A DNA stretch of 64,000 bases. Source: CBDDBK01 sp965225715 (GTDB lineage: Bacteria > Bacteroidota > Bacteroidia > Cytophagales > Flammeovirgaceae). Location: the NCBI GenBank assembly GCA_965225715.1, contig CBDDBK010000005.1, forward strand, positions 248,001 through 312,000, written 5' to 3'. The notes beneath the pieces were generated by a model. It saw only the letters and a program-made list of their open reading frames with translations, was not told where the DNA came from and made no database searches. Every line of letters begins with the position of its first letter. The first letter of the stretch is position 1. Positions 8,420 through 17,839 of the stretch are shown piece after piece. Both the position numbers and the translations under genes were made by a program.

Positions 8420-10651
8420 TTATCTTCTATTTCTATCGTTTCTATGGCGATTAGATGGTATCCTTTTTCTATACCCATCTCTTGAGTTATCATAAGATGA
8501 TGGTCCTTTAGGCTTTCTATTTTCAGAAAAATTATCGTCAGTATTTTCAAAAGTCATAACATCTTTACAAGTTAATCTATATTTTCCATCTTGAATATTG
8601 ACTAATTTAACTTGTATATTATCGCCAAAATTAATAAAATCTTCAACTCGATTGACTCTAAAGTTGGCTATTTCTGATACATGCAATAAACCTTCTTTAC
8701 CTTTGAAAAATTCAACAAAGGCTCCAAAATCAGTTACCTTTTTGACAATTCCATCGTATATTTCACCAACTTCAGGCACAGCTACTATATCATTCAGCAT
8801 GTCTAAAGCCTTATCCATATTTTCTTTGCTAGAAGCATGAACATATACATGACCTTTATCATCTTCTTCTACAATAGAAATAGAACTTTGACTTTCTTCT
8901 TGAATATTTTGAATGATTTTGCCTCCAGGTCCAATCACTGCTCCAATTAAAGATTTAGGGATAATCAATTTTTTTACTCGGGGTACATGGGATTTTAATT
9001 CTTTTCGAGGGGCATCTATTACAGCATTCATTTTATCTAAGATATAGAGACGTCCTTTTTTTGCTTGCTCTAAAGATTCATGAAGTATATTATAAGCTAG
9101 ACCTTTAATTTTTATGTCCATTTGACACGCAGTAATACCTTTTCGGGTACCTGTAACCTTAAAGTCCATATCACCTAAATGATCTTCATCGCCAAGTATA
9201 TCGGAAAGGATAGCATAACGACCTGTTTGTTCATCGCTTACCAAACCCATAGCAATACCCGAAACCCCTTCTCTTATCTTAAAGCCACTATCCATCAAAG
9301 CCAAAGAACCTGCACAAACAGTTGCCATAGATGAAGAACCATTTGATTCTAATATATCAGAAACTATGCGTACAGTATAGCTTTCTTCGGAAGACAAAAT
9401 ATTTTTTAGAGCACGATACGCTAAATTTCCATGACCTATTTCACGGCGACTTGACCCTCTATTAGGTTTAACTTCTCCTGTAGCAAATCCGGGAAAATTA
9501 TAATGCAAATAAAAATTATTCGTACTTTTCATGGTCGCTCGGTCTACCATTTGTTCGTCATCTTTACTTCCTAAAGTAACCGTACTCAAAGATTGGGTAT
9601 CGCCTCTTGTAAATAAAGCAGAACCGTGGGCAGAAGGCAAATAATTAATCTCTATATCTATAGCTCTAATTTGATCTGACTTTCTGCCATCTAAACGTTT
9701 TTTACTATCAAAAATAACCTCTCTAATAGCTTCTTTTTCAGTTATTTTAATGTATTTTTTCAACAGCAATTTATCAATATTTTCTCTATCCTCAAAACGT
9801 TCTAATACCGGATCAATAACTTGTTTAAAAGCCAATTTACGTTCATCTTTATCGGCAACCGAAGCAGAAGCAACCGTTTTAATTTTATCATAAAGCAAAT
9901 CATGAATTTCTTGTTTCAAGTCAAAATTATCTTCTATAAGTTTATATTCTTTTTTTATAGGTCGATTTATTTTTTCTCTGAATTTTTGCAGCTCTTCGCA
10001 TTGCAGTTTGATGGCTTCATGACCCTGCTTGATAGCTTCTATCATTTCTTCTTCTTGCACTTCTTGCATTTCTCCCTCTACCATAAGAATATTTTCTTGA
10101 CTCGCACCAATCATTAAATTAATATCAGCATCTTTAGCTTCTTCATAATTTGGATTTACCATAAAATCCCCATTTTTACGTATAATACGAACTTCAGATA
10201 TAGGATTATTAAAGGGTATATCCGAAATATACAAGGCTGCCGAAGCCGCTAAAGCCGCTAAACTATCCGGAGAAATATCGGCTTCATCAAAAGAAACTAA
10301 ATTGATAGCCACCTGAGTATCACAGTAGTAATTATCAGGAAACATAGGGCGTATAACCCTATCAACCAAACGAGATACCAAAATCTCATAATCGTTAAGT
10401 CTAGTTTCTTTTTTTATAAAACCTCCCGGAATTCGACCATTGGAGGCAAATTTTTCTTGATAATCAACCGAAAGAGGCAAAAAATCGGCCCCCTCTCTAG
10501 GTTCAGTTTGAGCAACAACACTAGCAAAAAGCATTGTTTTTCCTATCCGCAACATGACTGCCCCATCAGCCTGACGAGCTATATGACCAGTTTCTATGGT
10601 CAGTATTTTTCCATTCCCTAAGGGAATATCGTGAGAAATGCTTGGTAACAT
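8420..10651 (-). CDS. pnp: polyribonucleotide nucleotidyltransferase (PNPase)
   Basis: A 743-residue PNPase, the phosphorolytic 3'-5' exoribonuclease of RNA decay. The order of domains is first RNase PH fold (to about 145), a helical linker, a second RNase PH fold (about 320-540) with the active-site segment LGDEDHLGDMDFKVTGT, a KH domain with IGPGGKIIQNIQEE near 575-590 and an S1 domain (about 620-690) beginning GEIYDGIVKKVTDFGAFVEF. A short basic tail rich in Arg and Asn follows. It lies downstream of rpsO on the same strand, the classic rpsO-pnp order, with a 264-bp gap that holds a repeat copy. Confidence 0.97.
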   Translation of the reverse strand: MLPSISHDIPLGNGKILTIETGHIARQADGAVMLRIGKTMLFASVVAQTEPREGADFLPLSVDYQEKFASNGRIPGGFIKKETRLNDYEILVSRLVDRVIRPMFPDNYYCDTQVAINLVSFDEADISPDSLAALAASAALYISDIPFNNPISEVRIIRKNGDFMVNPNYEEAKDADINLMIGASQENILMVEGEMQEVQEEEMIEAIKQGHEAIKLQCEELQKFREKINRPIKKEYKLIEDNFDLKQEIHDLLYDKIKTVASASVADKDERKLAFKQVIDPVLERFEDRENIDKLLLKKYIKITEKEAIREVIFDSKKRLDGRKSDQIRAIDIEINYLPSAHGSALFTRGDTQSLSTVTLGSKDDEQMVDRATMKSTNNFYLHYNFPGFATGEVKPNRGSSRREIGHGNLAYRALKNILSSEESYTVRIVSDILESNGSSSMATVCAGSLALMDSGFKIREGVSGIAMGLVSDEQTGRYAILSDILGDEDHLGDMDFKVTGTRKGITACQMDIKIKGLAYNILHESLEQAKKGRLYILDKMNAVIDAPRKELKSHVPRVKKLIIPKSLIGAVIGPGGKIIQNIQEESQSSISIVEEDDKGHVYVHASSKENMDKALDMLNDIVAVPEVGEIYDGIVKKVTDFGAFVEFFKGKEGLLHVSEIANFRVNRVEDFINFGDNIQVKLVNIQDGKYRLTCKDVMTFENTDDNFSENRKPKGPSSYDNSRDGYRKRIPSNRHRNDRNRR

Positions 10652-10789
10652 ATTTTTATTATGATCTATTTTCTGAAAAATGAATATTGTTAATGCTCTA
10701 TTACAGCTATTTTAAAGATTTTTAGGAAATATCTTCTTTATAGTAAGATAGCCCAACCTTACAATCAAATTGAGGGCATAAAAAAGAGG

Positions 10790-10830
10790 GTTAAACCTCC
10801 TAAAAATCCTTTTTCAAGTGACTTGGCTAT
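10790..10830. repeat. partial copy of the dispersed intergenic repeat
   Basis: The stretch CCTAAAAATCCTTTTTCAAG followed by TGACTTGG matches, in reverse orientation, the left half of the repeat family seen best at 43593-43686 (AATTGAAAAAAGGATTTTTA). It lies in the rpsO-pnp intergenic region. The TATAGC hairpin end is not present here. Confidence 0.45.
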
Positions 10831-10915
10831 ATAAAAGCGGAGACTATTTGAAAATCCCTTTTCTTACTTTAAACGACTCTTAAATTAGAGGCTTCATGAA
10901 CAGTAAAGCACTTTA

Positions 10916-11188
10916 TTATTTTCTTATATTTAGTTTTTTAATAGTCTCTCTATAACGATTAATATCTTTATTTTTCAAATAATTGAGAAGCGATTTTCGT
11001 TTGCCTACCAAATTGATAAGGCTCTTTTTGGTAACATTATCTTTTTTATGTATTTTGAGATGTTCAGTTAAATGACTGATTCTATATGAAAAAAGGGCAA
11101 TTTGAGATTCTGGCAAACCCGTACTAATGTGCCCATCAAGGCTATGCTTTTGAAAAATTTCCGCTTTCTTTTCTTTTGTTAAGTACAT
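10916..11188 (-). CDS. rpsO: 30S ribosomal protein S15
   Basis: A 90-residue S15 of normal length. The family core is visible: TGLPESQIALFSYRI, LTEHLKIHKKDN, the LVGKRKSLLNYLKNKD motif and the end RYRETIKKLNIRK. It binds 16S rRNA at the central domain junction and is an early assembly protein. It lies upstream of pnp on the same strand, the usual pairing. A candidate Bacteroidota promoter is seen 55-84 bp upstream. Confidence 0.97.
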   Translation of the reverse strand: MYLTKEKKAEIFQKHSLDGHISTGLPESQIALFSYRISHLTEHLKIHKKDNVTKKSLINLVGKRKSLLNYLKNKDINRYRETIKKLNIRK

Positions 11189-11511
11189 AAATGAAATAGT
11201 GAAGTATGAAATATGAATTAAAGACCTTTAAGGCTGAAAGAACAAATTAAAATGATCTATTTTTGATCCAAAAATCCAAAGTTAACATTAAAACCTATAC
11301 CTTATATCCATTTTATAGTTTTAATTTATAGAAAAATTAAAACTGATAATAGGTAATTAGTTTGGACTATTTTTTTTACTGTTTTGATTATAAAAATAAT
11401 CCAATTTTTAACTTTTTCAATTATCTTGAATTTCCAATTATTGAATGGTTATAATTTTATATTTTAACCAATTGATTATAAATATTTTATACTTCATACT
11501 TAAAGTTAAAC
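11189..11511. other. divergent intergenic region
   Basis: About 320 bp of very AT-rich sequence between rpsO (minus) and the LRR-TIR gene (plus). Apart from the promoter candidate for rpsO, I see no gene or repeat. It must hold the promoter of the LRR-TIR gene, but I cannot point to a convincing one. Confidence 0.5.
11243..11272 (-). promoter_or_regulatory. candidate promoter of rpsO
   Basis: Read on the minus strand, a TTTG (11269-11272) is followed after 19 bp by TAATTTG (11243-11249). This is one base short of the Bacteroidota consensus TTTG-19/23-TAnnTTTG. The rpsO start codon lies 55 bp further downstream. It is a plausible match but such words are common in AT-rich DNA. Confidence 0.32.
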
Positions 11512-12921
11512 ATGTCTTTAAAAATTGCTTTAGAAAGAATAGAAAAAGCTAAAAAAGGAAAAGCTAGAACTTTAGATTTAAAGGGTTTAGGTTTGAAAGA
11601 AATTCCAATCCAAATTGGGAATTTGGTTAACTTACAAATGCTTGATTTAGAAAATACCCAAATCCAAGACCTTAAGCCCTTAGAAAAACTCGTTAATTTA
11701 CAAAGGCTTTATTTATATAATACCCAAATCCAAGACCTTAAGCCCTTAGAAAAACTCGTTAATTTACAATGGCTTGATTTAGAAAATACCCAAATCCAAG
11801 ACCTTAAGCCCTTAGAAAAACTCGTTAATTTACAATGGCTTTCTTTATCTCATACCCAAATCCAAGACCTTAAGCCCTTAGAAAAACTCGTTAATTTACA
11901 AAGGCTTTATTTATATAATACCCAAATCCAAGACCTTAAGCCCTTAGAAAAACTCGTTAATTTACAAACGCTTTATTTATCTAATACCCAAATCCAAGAC
12001 CTTAAGCCCTTAGAAAAACTCGTTAATTTACAAGAGCTTTTTTTATCTAATACCCAAATCCAAGACCTTAAGCCCTTAGAAAAACTCGTTAATTTACAAA
12101 CGCTTTCTTTAGAAAATACCCAAATCCGAGAAATTCCGATGTTTTTATTGGATTTAAATCTTCCTGTATACTATGATTTAACAGCAAAAGAAAATCATTA
12201 CAAAACAGGCATTTACCTCAAAAATACATCTTTGAAAATTCCACCGGTGCATGTCGTGAGAAAAGGCAATAAAGCCATTCGAAGTTTTTTAGAAAAAGCA
12301 AAGAAAGCCGAAGAAGAAAGATTGGAAGAAGAAAAGAAAGCCGAAGACGAAAGATTGGAAGAAGAAAAGAAAGCAAAGGAAGCCGAAGAGAAAAGATTGG
12401 AAGAAGAAATATTAGCAACAATAAGATACAAATCAAAACCAACTTTACCAAATAAAAAAATACCTTTCAAAAAAATGACTGTAGAAAATAATCAGCCGAA
12501 AAAAATTTTTATTTCCTATTCGCATAAAGATAGGCTCTATAAAGATGAGTTAGTTAAGCATTTAAAACCTTTTGTCAGGGCAAAGAAAATAAAGGTCTGG
12601 GATGATGGACAAATTATGGGTGGGCAAAAATGGCATAAGGCAATATTTGATCATTTGCACCAAGCGGACTTAGTACTTTGTCTGATTAGTGTTGATTTTA
12701 TAGATTCAGATTTTTGTCATGAAGAAGAATTAACAAAAGCCTTAGAAGCCCATGAAGAAGGTCGCCAAATTGTAATTCCCATTCGGATAAGAGAATGTGT
12801 CTGGGATATTTTGCCTATCAGCGAATTGCAGGGTTACCCAGCCAATTGGATGACAAAAACCAATGAAGATAAATTGTGGTTTGAGGTGGTTAAAGGCATT
12901 AGGAGGGTCTTGAAAATATAG
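11512..12921 (+). CDS. leucine-rich repeat protein with C-terminal TIR domain
   Basis: A 469-residue protein in three parts. Residues 1-45 (LKIALERIEKAKKGKARTLD, then GLGLKEIP) are the cap typical of bacterial LRR proteins of the COR/ROC type. Residues 48-201 are seven 22-residue leucine-rich repeats that share QIQDLKPLEKLVNLQ and vary only at two to four exposed positions, plus a last half repeat. A Glu/Lys-rich coil (about 262-300) leads to a TIR domain from about 325: KIFISYSHKDRLYKDEL, VWDDGQIMGGQKWHKAI and SDFCHEEELTKALEAHEEG, where a Glu of the HEEEL segment is the likely NADase residue. No signal peptide. It could be an immune sensor (LRR) with an NAD-cleaving effector (TIR), or an effector aimed at a eukaryotic host. 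A truncated relative lies at 18170-18637. Confidence 0.85.
   Translation: MSLKIALERIEKAKKGKARTLDLKGLGLKEIPIQIGNLVNLQMLDLENTQIQDLKPLEKLVNLQRLYLYNTQIQDLKPLEKLVNLQWLDLENTQIQDLKPLEKLVNLQWLSLSHTQIQDLKPLEKLVNLQRLYLYNTQIQDLKPLEKLVNLQTLYLSNTQIQDLKPLEKLVNLQELFLSNTQIQDLKPLEKLVNLQTLSLENTQIREIPMFLLDLNLPVYYDLTAKENHYKTGIYLKNTSLKIPPVHVVRKGNKAIRSFLEKAKKAEEERLEEEKKAEDERLEEEKKAKEAEEKRLEEEILATIRYKSKPTLPNKKIPFKKMTVENNQPKKIFISYSHKDRLYKDELVKHLKPFVRAKKIKVWDDGQIMGGQKWHKAIFDHLHQADLVLCLISVDFIDSDFCHEEELTKALEAHEEGRQIVIPIRIRECVWDILPISELQGYPANWMTKTNEDKLWFEVVKGIRRVLKI
11653..12114 (+). repeat. seven tandem 66-bp LRR-coding repeats
   Basis: Seven in-frame units of 66 bp begin with AATACCCAAATCCAAGACCT or a close variant. 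About 47 bases of each unit are identical at the nucleotide level, including synonymous sites; only the codons for the variable positions RLYLYN, WLDLEN, WLSLSH, TLYLSN and ELFLSN differ. Identity at silent sites points to recent duplication or gene conversion. The array explains the repeat pattern, so it is not a CRISPR. Confidence 0.9.
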
Positions 12922-12922
12922 G

Positions 12923-13014
12923 CTATAGCAAGGCTATTTTTATCTCAGAAACATTCATTTTCATTATCAATGCGTTAAAATCTTTAAAAATCCTTTTTCA
13001 AATGACGCGACTAA
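12923..13014. repeat. dispersed intergenic repeat, copy with terminator-like hairpin
   Basis: It begins at the stop codon of the LRR-TIR gene with CTATAGCAAGGCTATTTTTA, a short hairpin followed by T residues, and continues with AAACATTCATTTT and ATCCTTTTTCAAATGACGCG. The order matches, in reverse, the copies at 18082 and 43593. As a hairpin plus T-run it can serve as an intrinsic terminator of the LRR-TIR transcript. Confidence 0.6.
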
Positions 13015-13045
13015 ATTCATCATTCACAAATTTATAACTTCGTAT

Positions 13046-14221
13046 ATGAAAAGTGTATATATCGTCTCGGCTCAAAGAACAGCTATGGGCAGTTATCATG
13101 GGCTTTTATCTTCTTTATCGGCTATTCAATTGGGAAAAAGTGCTATAACGGGAGCATTAAAAAAAATAAGTCTAAATCCCGAAACCGTTCAAGAAGTTTT
13201 TATGGGTAATGTTTGCTCGGCTAATCTGGGACAAGCACCGGCTCGACAAGCTGCCCTACATGCAGGCATAGACATATCAACCCCTTGCACTAGCGTTAAT
13301 AAAGTATGTGCTTCAGGAATGAAAGCTATCATGTTAGCAGCCCAAACAATTATGTTAGAACAAAATGGGCTTGTTTTGGCGGGAGGTATGGAGAGCATGT
13401 CTCAAGTGCCTTACTATGTGCCTCAAGCCCGTTTTGGTTATAAGTATGGCGATTCCAAGTTGGTCGATGGGTTGAATAAGGACGGTTTAACAAATCCTTA
13501 CGATGCTTGTGCTATGGGAACTTTTGGAGATTCTACTGCTAAGAAATACAATTTTACTCGTGAAGCCCAAGATAATTTTGCGGTTTCTTCTTATAAAAAA
13601 AGTGCTGAAGCCAATCAAGCGGGTTACTTTAAAAATGAAATTATTCCATTAGAAATTAAAGCCCGGAAATCGAGTTTTTGGGTCGAAGAAGATGAAGAAT
13701 TTAAAAAGGTAAATTTTGGTAAAATCCCTCATCTGCGTCCAGCTTTTTCTCAAGATGGCACAGTAACAGCTGCCAATGCTTCGACTATGAACGACGGGGC
13801 TGCAGCGCTTGTTTTGGCAAGTGAAGAAAAAATAAAAGAGTTAAATTTAAAACCTTTAGTTCGTATTATATCTTATGCCGATGCCGCCCAAGCACCTGAA
13901 TGCTTCCCAACAACTCCTGTTTTAGCTGCCCAAAAAGCCCTAAAAAGGGCAAATCTGAACCCAAAAGATATAGATTTTTTTGAAGTTAATGAAGCATTTG
14001 CCGTTGTGCCTATGGTTTTTGCCCAAATGATGAATATAGACTTAAAGTTTGTGAATCTTTTTGGAGGGGCTGTATCTTTAGGGCATCCTTTAGGCGCTTC
14101 TGGTGCCCGAATTGTTACTACACTTATCAATATTTTACACAGCAAAAAAGGAAATAAAGGGCTAGCGACTATATGTAACGGTGGAGGTGGTGCTTCAGCT
14201 TTAATTATAGAAAGACTCTAA
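13046..14221 (+). CDS. acetyl-CoA C-acetyltransferase (thiolase)
   Basis: A 391-residue thiolase of standard length. It condenses or cleaves acetoacetyl-CoA in the cytoplasm. The acylated Cys88 is in NKVCASGMKAI, the base His347 in SLGHPLGASGARI and Cys377 in TICNGGGGASALI; NEAFAVVPM is also present. These residues place it with the degradative/biosynthetic acetoacetyl-CoA thiolases (AtoB/PhaA/ThlA-like) rather than with KAS enzymes. It has no beta-oxidation or mevalonate gene beside it, so the pathway is open. Repeat copies flank it on both sides. Confidence 0.94.
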   Translation: MKSVYIVSAQRTAMGSYHGLLSSLSAIQLGKSAITGALKKISLNPETVQEVFMGNVCSANLGQAPARQAALHAGIDISTPCTSVNKVCASGMKAIMLAAQTIMLEQNGLVLAGGMESMSQVPYYVPQARFGYKYGDSKLVDGLNKDGLTNPYDACAMGTFGDSTAKKYNFTREAQDNFAVSSYKKSAEANQAGYFKNEIIPLEIKARKSSFWVEEDEEFKKVNFGKIPHLRPAFSQDGTVTAANASTMNDGAAALVLASEEKIKELNLKPLVRIISYADAAQAPECFPTTPVLAAQKALKRANLNPKDIDFFEVNEAFAVVPMVFAQMMNIDLKFVNLFGGAVSLGHPLGASGARIVTTLINILHSKKGNKGLATICNGGGGASALIIERL

Positions 14222-14282
14222 GTTAGCAATTCTATTTTTATATTGGAAGTTATTTTTTTCATTATCAATATATTAAGACTTT

Positions 14283-14365
14283 TATAGCAAAGCTATTTTA
14301 TTTTGCGAAACGTTAAGTTTTAATACCAATAGGTTAGAATCCGGAAAACTCTCTTTTTCAAGTAA
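14283..14365. repeat. dispersed intergenic repeat, full-length copy
   Basis: It runs from TATAGCAAAGCTATTTTATT through CGAAACGTTAAGTTTTAATA and CCAATAGGTTAGAATCCGG to CTCTTTTTCAAG. The reverse complement matches the copy at 32300-32390 over about 80 bp with only a few differences. It lies between two convergent genes (thiolase and the AddA-like helicase). Confidence 0.8.
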
Positions 14366-14401
14366 TATCATGACTCTAAGTCGAAAATAACAATAGATTT
14401 A

Positions 14402-17400
14402 TTAACAAGTGATAATTTTATTGTGATCGATATAAACTAAAAAAGTTGATACATGACTAAAACCCATAGTTGTTAAAATTTTTTCATAATGAGCCATTTG
14501 TTTTTGATGTTTGGAATCAATTTGCCCTGTTTTGTAATCTATAATAATTGTTTTATCCTTTGCTAATACAATTCTATCGGCTCGAAAAGTAGAAGCTGCC
14601 GTCTTAAAATACATCTCTTTTTCATTTAAAATTTTGAATCCCTCATCTCTTTTATAATAAGTCGCTATTTCTGGGCAATTTAAAATATTTTCAATACGTT
14701 GAGCGAGATCATTTTTTTCATTATCTAATATTAAACCTTTAAATTTCAATAAATCTAATGTACTGTTTATTTCATCGTTGTAGTTAATTTGTTGTAAGGC
14801 TTGATGAATCATGATACCTCGTTTCAAAGGGTCTTCTATTCGATCAACCAAACTATAATCTTCATAATCCTCTAAATCTTTATGCCGAACTTTGAGGCTT
14901 TTTCGAAGGACTTGTTTTAATTTATGCGTAATTTTTAAAGCTTCAGTATCTTTAAAATTTATTAAAGGCATAGATGATTTTAATGGTTTTCTTTGATCTT
15001 CTTGAAAAATATATCTTATTTGGTCAAAATCTTGTTCTGAATTAAAATCCACTTTTAAAGGTTCTTGGTTTTTTTGATATTCTAAGTTTGTATTTTCTAT
15101 CCAGTTGATAAACAGTTGATTAATACGTTTAATTTCTGGAAATAAATTAAAAGATTTGGGGTGTTGACTGATACTATAGAGTTGTTTTTTAGCACGAGTT
15201 AAAGCGACATAAAGGATGTTAAGGGTATCGATAAATATTTTTTCTTTTTCTTCTAAATAAGGTATTTTAAAAGCGGTTTCTTGTAAGTCAGCATGAAAAG
15301 GTAAAATAGCAACTTGATCTTTTTCTTTATTAAACGGGTTTTTTTCCAAAATTTGCCATAATGTAGTGTCTTTATGGGCTTCTAAAGTCCAATCCACAAA
15401 AGGTAATAAAACAATTTCAAACTCCAAGCCTTTAGATTTATGAATACTCATAACCTGAACAGCGTCTATGGCTTCTAAGGCATTAATAGATATTTTAGAT
15501 TTATTTTTTTCCCAGAACTCCAAAAAATCATGCAATAAATTACTTTTTGTAGTAGAAAAAAATAAAATGACTTCCAAAAATTTTTCTATATAAACTTGTT
15601 GATTATCAATTTTATCTAAAGAAAACTGTCTTATAGCTTCTGTAGCTATATCGTATAGAGAAAGTGTATTAAAGTTTTGCTCCGAAAATTGAAAATTATA
15701 TCTTTTATTAAGCCAACTAAAAAATGTTAACAAGTTATTTTCACTTAAAATTTGTTTAACTTCTTGCCAATCATTTCCATTTAAAGGTTTTATATTCGAA
15801 AATGGATAAAATTGAGTATGTTGAACAAGCTGGATCAAAAAATGAAATTGGGCATGAGAAGTTTGGCGATATAAAAGTTCTAAAAAATGGGTAATCAGTT
15901 GAATAGAACTAGATTTTGCAATTAATAACGATTCATCAGAAATAATCGGGATTTTATGTTCGGTTAGGGCTTCGGCTATCAGAGTAATTTGGCTATTGGT
16001 ACGCGCCAGAATAGCAATATCTTTTTTATGAAAACCCTGATTAATAAGATCTTTAATAAGCATGATCATTTTTAGAATTGTCGTTTCTTGATAGTTTTCC
16101 TTAGTTGAAAAGGGCAAAAAAGTAAGTTCTACTTTGCTCCAATTCATTTTTTGAGATTCTTTTTTATAATCTTGAGTAACTTGTTCATAATATTGTTTCA
16201 AATTTGGATAAGTCTTAGAACTTGCCTTATAAATATAATCAAAAAAATCATTGTTAAAATCAATAATTTTCTGTTGACTTCTATAGTTTGTATTCAAATA
16301 ATTTATATGCGTTGTCTGTTTTAAAGATTGTAATTCTGAATAAATGGGGTTTTCAGAAGATAAACTAGAGATTTCAGGTAATAGGGCTAAGGTTTCAGCA
16401 GCACCGCCACGCCAACGGTAAATAGCTTGTTTACAATCACCAACCACCATAGAATAATGCCCCTGACTCAAGCCATTGAGCAAAAGAGGCAACAAATTAT
16501 GCCACTGCATCAAAGAGGTATCTTGAAATTCATCGATGAGAATATGTCTGTATTTTTCGCCTATGCGTTCATAAATATAAGCAGCGGGGCTGGTGGAAAT
16601 GATGCGTTCAAGGATAGGGTTAAAATCGCTGATAGAGAGCCAATTATTTTTTTCTTTAATCAATTCCAAATCGCAACCAATCCGACTCACCAAGCCCATC
16701 AAATAGATATTTTTTTTAAGCGTTTTAGCCAAAAAAAAAGTGGCTTTATGGTCTTTTTTATACGATTCTAAAAGGTGAAAGATATGAATTAAGTCATTTT
16801 TTACAGTATCAATATTTGGATTTTCTATTTTTCCTCCAGCCCATTTAGCGTCTTCAATCGTTTTGAAAACATAGCTATTGGGTTGAATTTTTTTTAAGGG
16901 AGTGGCATATATATTAAAACCTGCATGATTGGTAAAATAACCATAAATACCTCTTTTTTTATAATAAAAATCTTGAAAATCAAGCCCGTGGCGATGTATT
17001 TTTTCTAATGCTTTTTGAGCTGTTTTTTTAATATAGCCTTCAAAAGCAGTTAAAAATTTAGTCAAATCTAAATTAAGTTGCCAAAATTGGCTTAACGGTT
17101 TATCTTTTAAGATTTTAATAAATGGGTTTTTGGTTTCGGCAAACAAGTTTTCGGTAAACTTTCGTAAATCTGTACCTAAATGCCAACTTTTACCTTGTTC
17201 TAATTTATCTTTAGCAAAAGTGATTAAAAAACGTTTTAACAAAGCATTTTCTTTTTTTTGAGCTTCTTCCAATAAAAGGGTAATGGTTTGTTCTATGATC
17301 TCTTCTCTATCTATAACCAGTTGATAATCATAAGATAAACCCAAATCTTTATGGAAAGCCCGTATAATTTGACTATTAAAAGCATCTATGGTTTGAATGT

Positions 17401-17737
17401 TAAAATTGGAATAGTTATGTAAGAGGGTTTTATGAACTTTTTTAGCTTGTTGAACAAGGATTTTGGGTTTTATGTTGAGGTCTCTGGATAAAATTTTTAA
17501 CATCGTGTTATCGGAGTGTTTTAGTTCGGAAGGCGGTAAATTATCCAATTGGGCAAGTTGACTTAAGTCTTTGATGATGCGGTATTTCATTTCTTTAGTT
17601 GCATCATTGGTAAAGGTAATAGCTAAAATTGTTTTAAAATAAGAAGGGTGTTTCGATTCCAAAGCCAATTTCAAAAAGGCTTTTACCAAAGTAAAGGTTT
17701 TTCCGGAGCCGGCTCCTGAACGGTAAATTTCAAACAT
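14402..17737 (-). CDS. UvrD-type helicase with C-terminal nuclease domain (AddA/RecB-like)
   Basis: An 1111-residue protein. The N-terminal Walker A RSGAGSGKTFTLVK is at 6-19, followed by TILAITFTNDATKEMKYRI. The Walker B motif HILIDEFQDTS is near 395-405, GDCKQAIYRWRGG near 430, and VMSIHKSKGLEFEIVLLP and VALTRAKKQLY mark helicase motifs V and VI. The C-terminus has ADRIVL and IIDYKTGQ (about 1050-1070), the catalytic core of a RecB-type PD-(D/E)XK nuclease. This is the layout of AddA, which with AddB processes double-strand ends for RecA. No AddB-like gene is adjacent; Bacteroidota often keep the pair together, so the partner may be elsewhere. Confidence 0.88.
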   Translation of the reverse strand: MFEIYRSGAGSGKTFTLVKAFLKLALESKHPSYFKTILAITFTNDATKEMKYRIIKDLSQLAQLDNLPPSELKHSDNTMLKILSRDLNIKPKILVQQAKKVHKTLLHNYSNFNIQTIDAFNSQIIRAFHKDLGLSYDYQLVIDREEIIEQTITLLLEEAQKKENALLKRFLITFAKDKLEQGKSWHLGTDLRKFTENLFAETKNPFIKILKDKPLSQFWQLNLDLTKFLTAFEGYIKKTAQKALEKIHRHGLDFQDFYYKKRGIYGYFTNHAGFNIYATPLKKIQPNSYVFKTIEDAKWAGGKIENPNIDTVKNDLIHIFHLLESYKKDHKATFFLAKTLKKNIYLMGLVSRIGCDLELIKEKNNWLSISDFNPILERIISTSPAAYIYERIGEKYRHILIDEFQDTSLMQWHNLLPLLLNGLSQGHYSMVVGDCKQAIYRWRGGAAETLALLPEISSLSSENPIYSELQSLKQTTHINYLNTNYRSQQKIIDFNNDFFDYIYKASSKTYPNLKQYYEQVTQDYKKESQKMNWSKVELTFLPFSTKENYQETTILKMIMLIKDLINQGFHKKDIAILARTNSQITLIAEALTEHKIPIISDESLLIAKSSSIQLITHFLELLYRQTSHAQFHFLIQLVQHTQFYPFSNIKPLNGNDWQEVKQILSENNLLTFFSWLNKRYNFQFSEQNFNTLSLYDIATEAIRQFSLDKIDNQQVYIEKFLEVILFFSTTKSNLLHDFLEFWEKNKSKISINALEAIDAVQVMSIHKSKGLEFEIVLLPFVDWTLEAHKDTTLWQILEKNPFNKEKDQVAILPFHADLQETAFKIPYLEEKEKIFIDTLNILYVALTRAKKQLYSISQHPKSFNLFPEIKRINQLFINWIENTNLEYQKNQEPLKVDFNSEQDFDQIRYIFQEDQRKPLKSSMPLINFKDTEALKITHKLKQVLRKSLKVRHKDLEDYEDYSLVDRIEDPLKRGIMIHQALQQINYNDEINSTLDLLKFKGLILDNEKNDLAQRIENILNCPEIATYYKRDEGFKILNEKEMYFKTAASTFRADRIVLAKDKTIIIDYKTGQIDSKHQKQMAHYEKILTTMGFSHVSTFLVYIDHNKIITC

Positions 17738-17763
17738 GATTTTTTTATTTGGGAGTTTGTTTA

Positions 17764-17839
17764 AAAAAGGACTTTTAAAGGTTTTAACTTATTGGTTCTT
17801 ACAGCAAACATTTTAAAAATAAGAATAGATTTGCTATAA
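17764..17839. repeat. degenerate copy of the dispersed intergenic repeat
   Basis: AAAAAAGGACTTTTAAAGG, then TTTTAACTTATTGGTTCT and, at the right end, GATTTGCTATAAAG. The segments follow the same order as at 43593-43686 but with more changes. It lies between the DUF433 gene and the AddA-like gene and overlaps the end of the DUF433 gene. Confidence 0.5.

Noticed and set aside
11653..12114. Regular repeats with variable spacers that look like a CRISPR array
   Set aside because: The 66-bp period is in frame, encodes leucine-rich repeats, and the variable parts are a few codons, not spacers. No cas gene is near.
12213..12470. Antisense frames opposite the Glu/Lys-rich coil of the LRR-TIR gene
   Set aside because: They are the Ser/Phe/Leu shadow of GAA/AAG-rich codons on the other strand.
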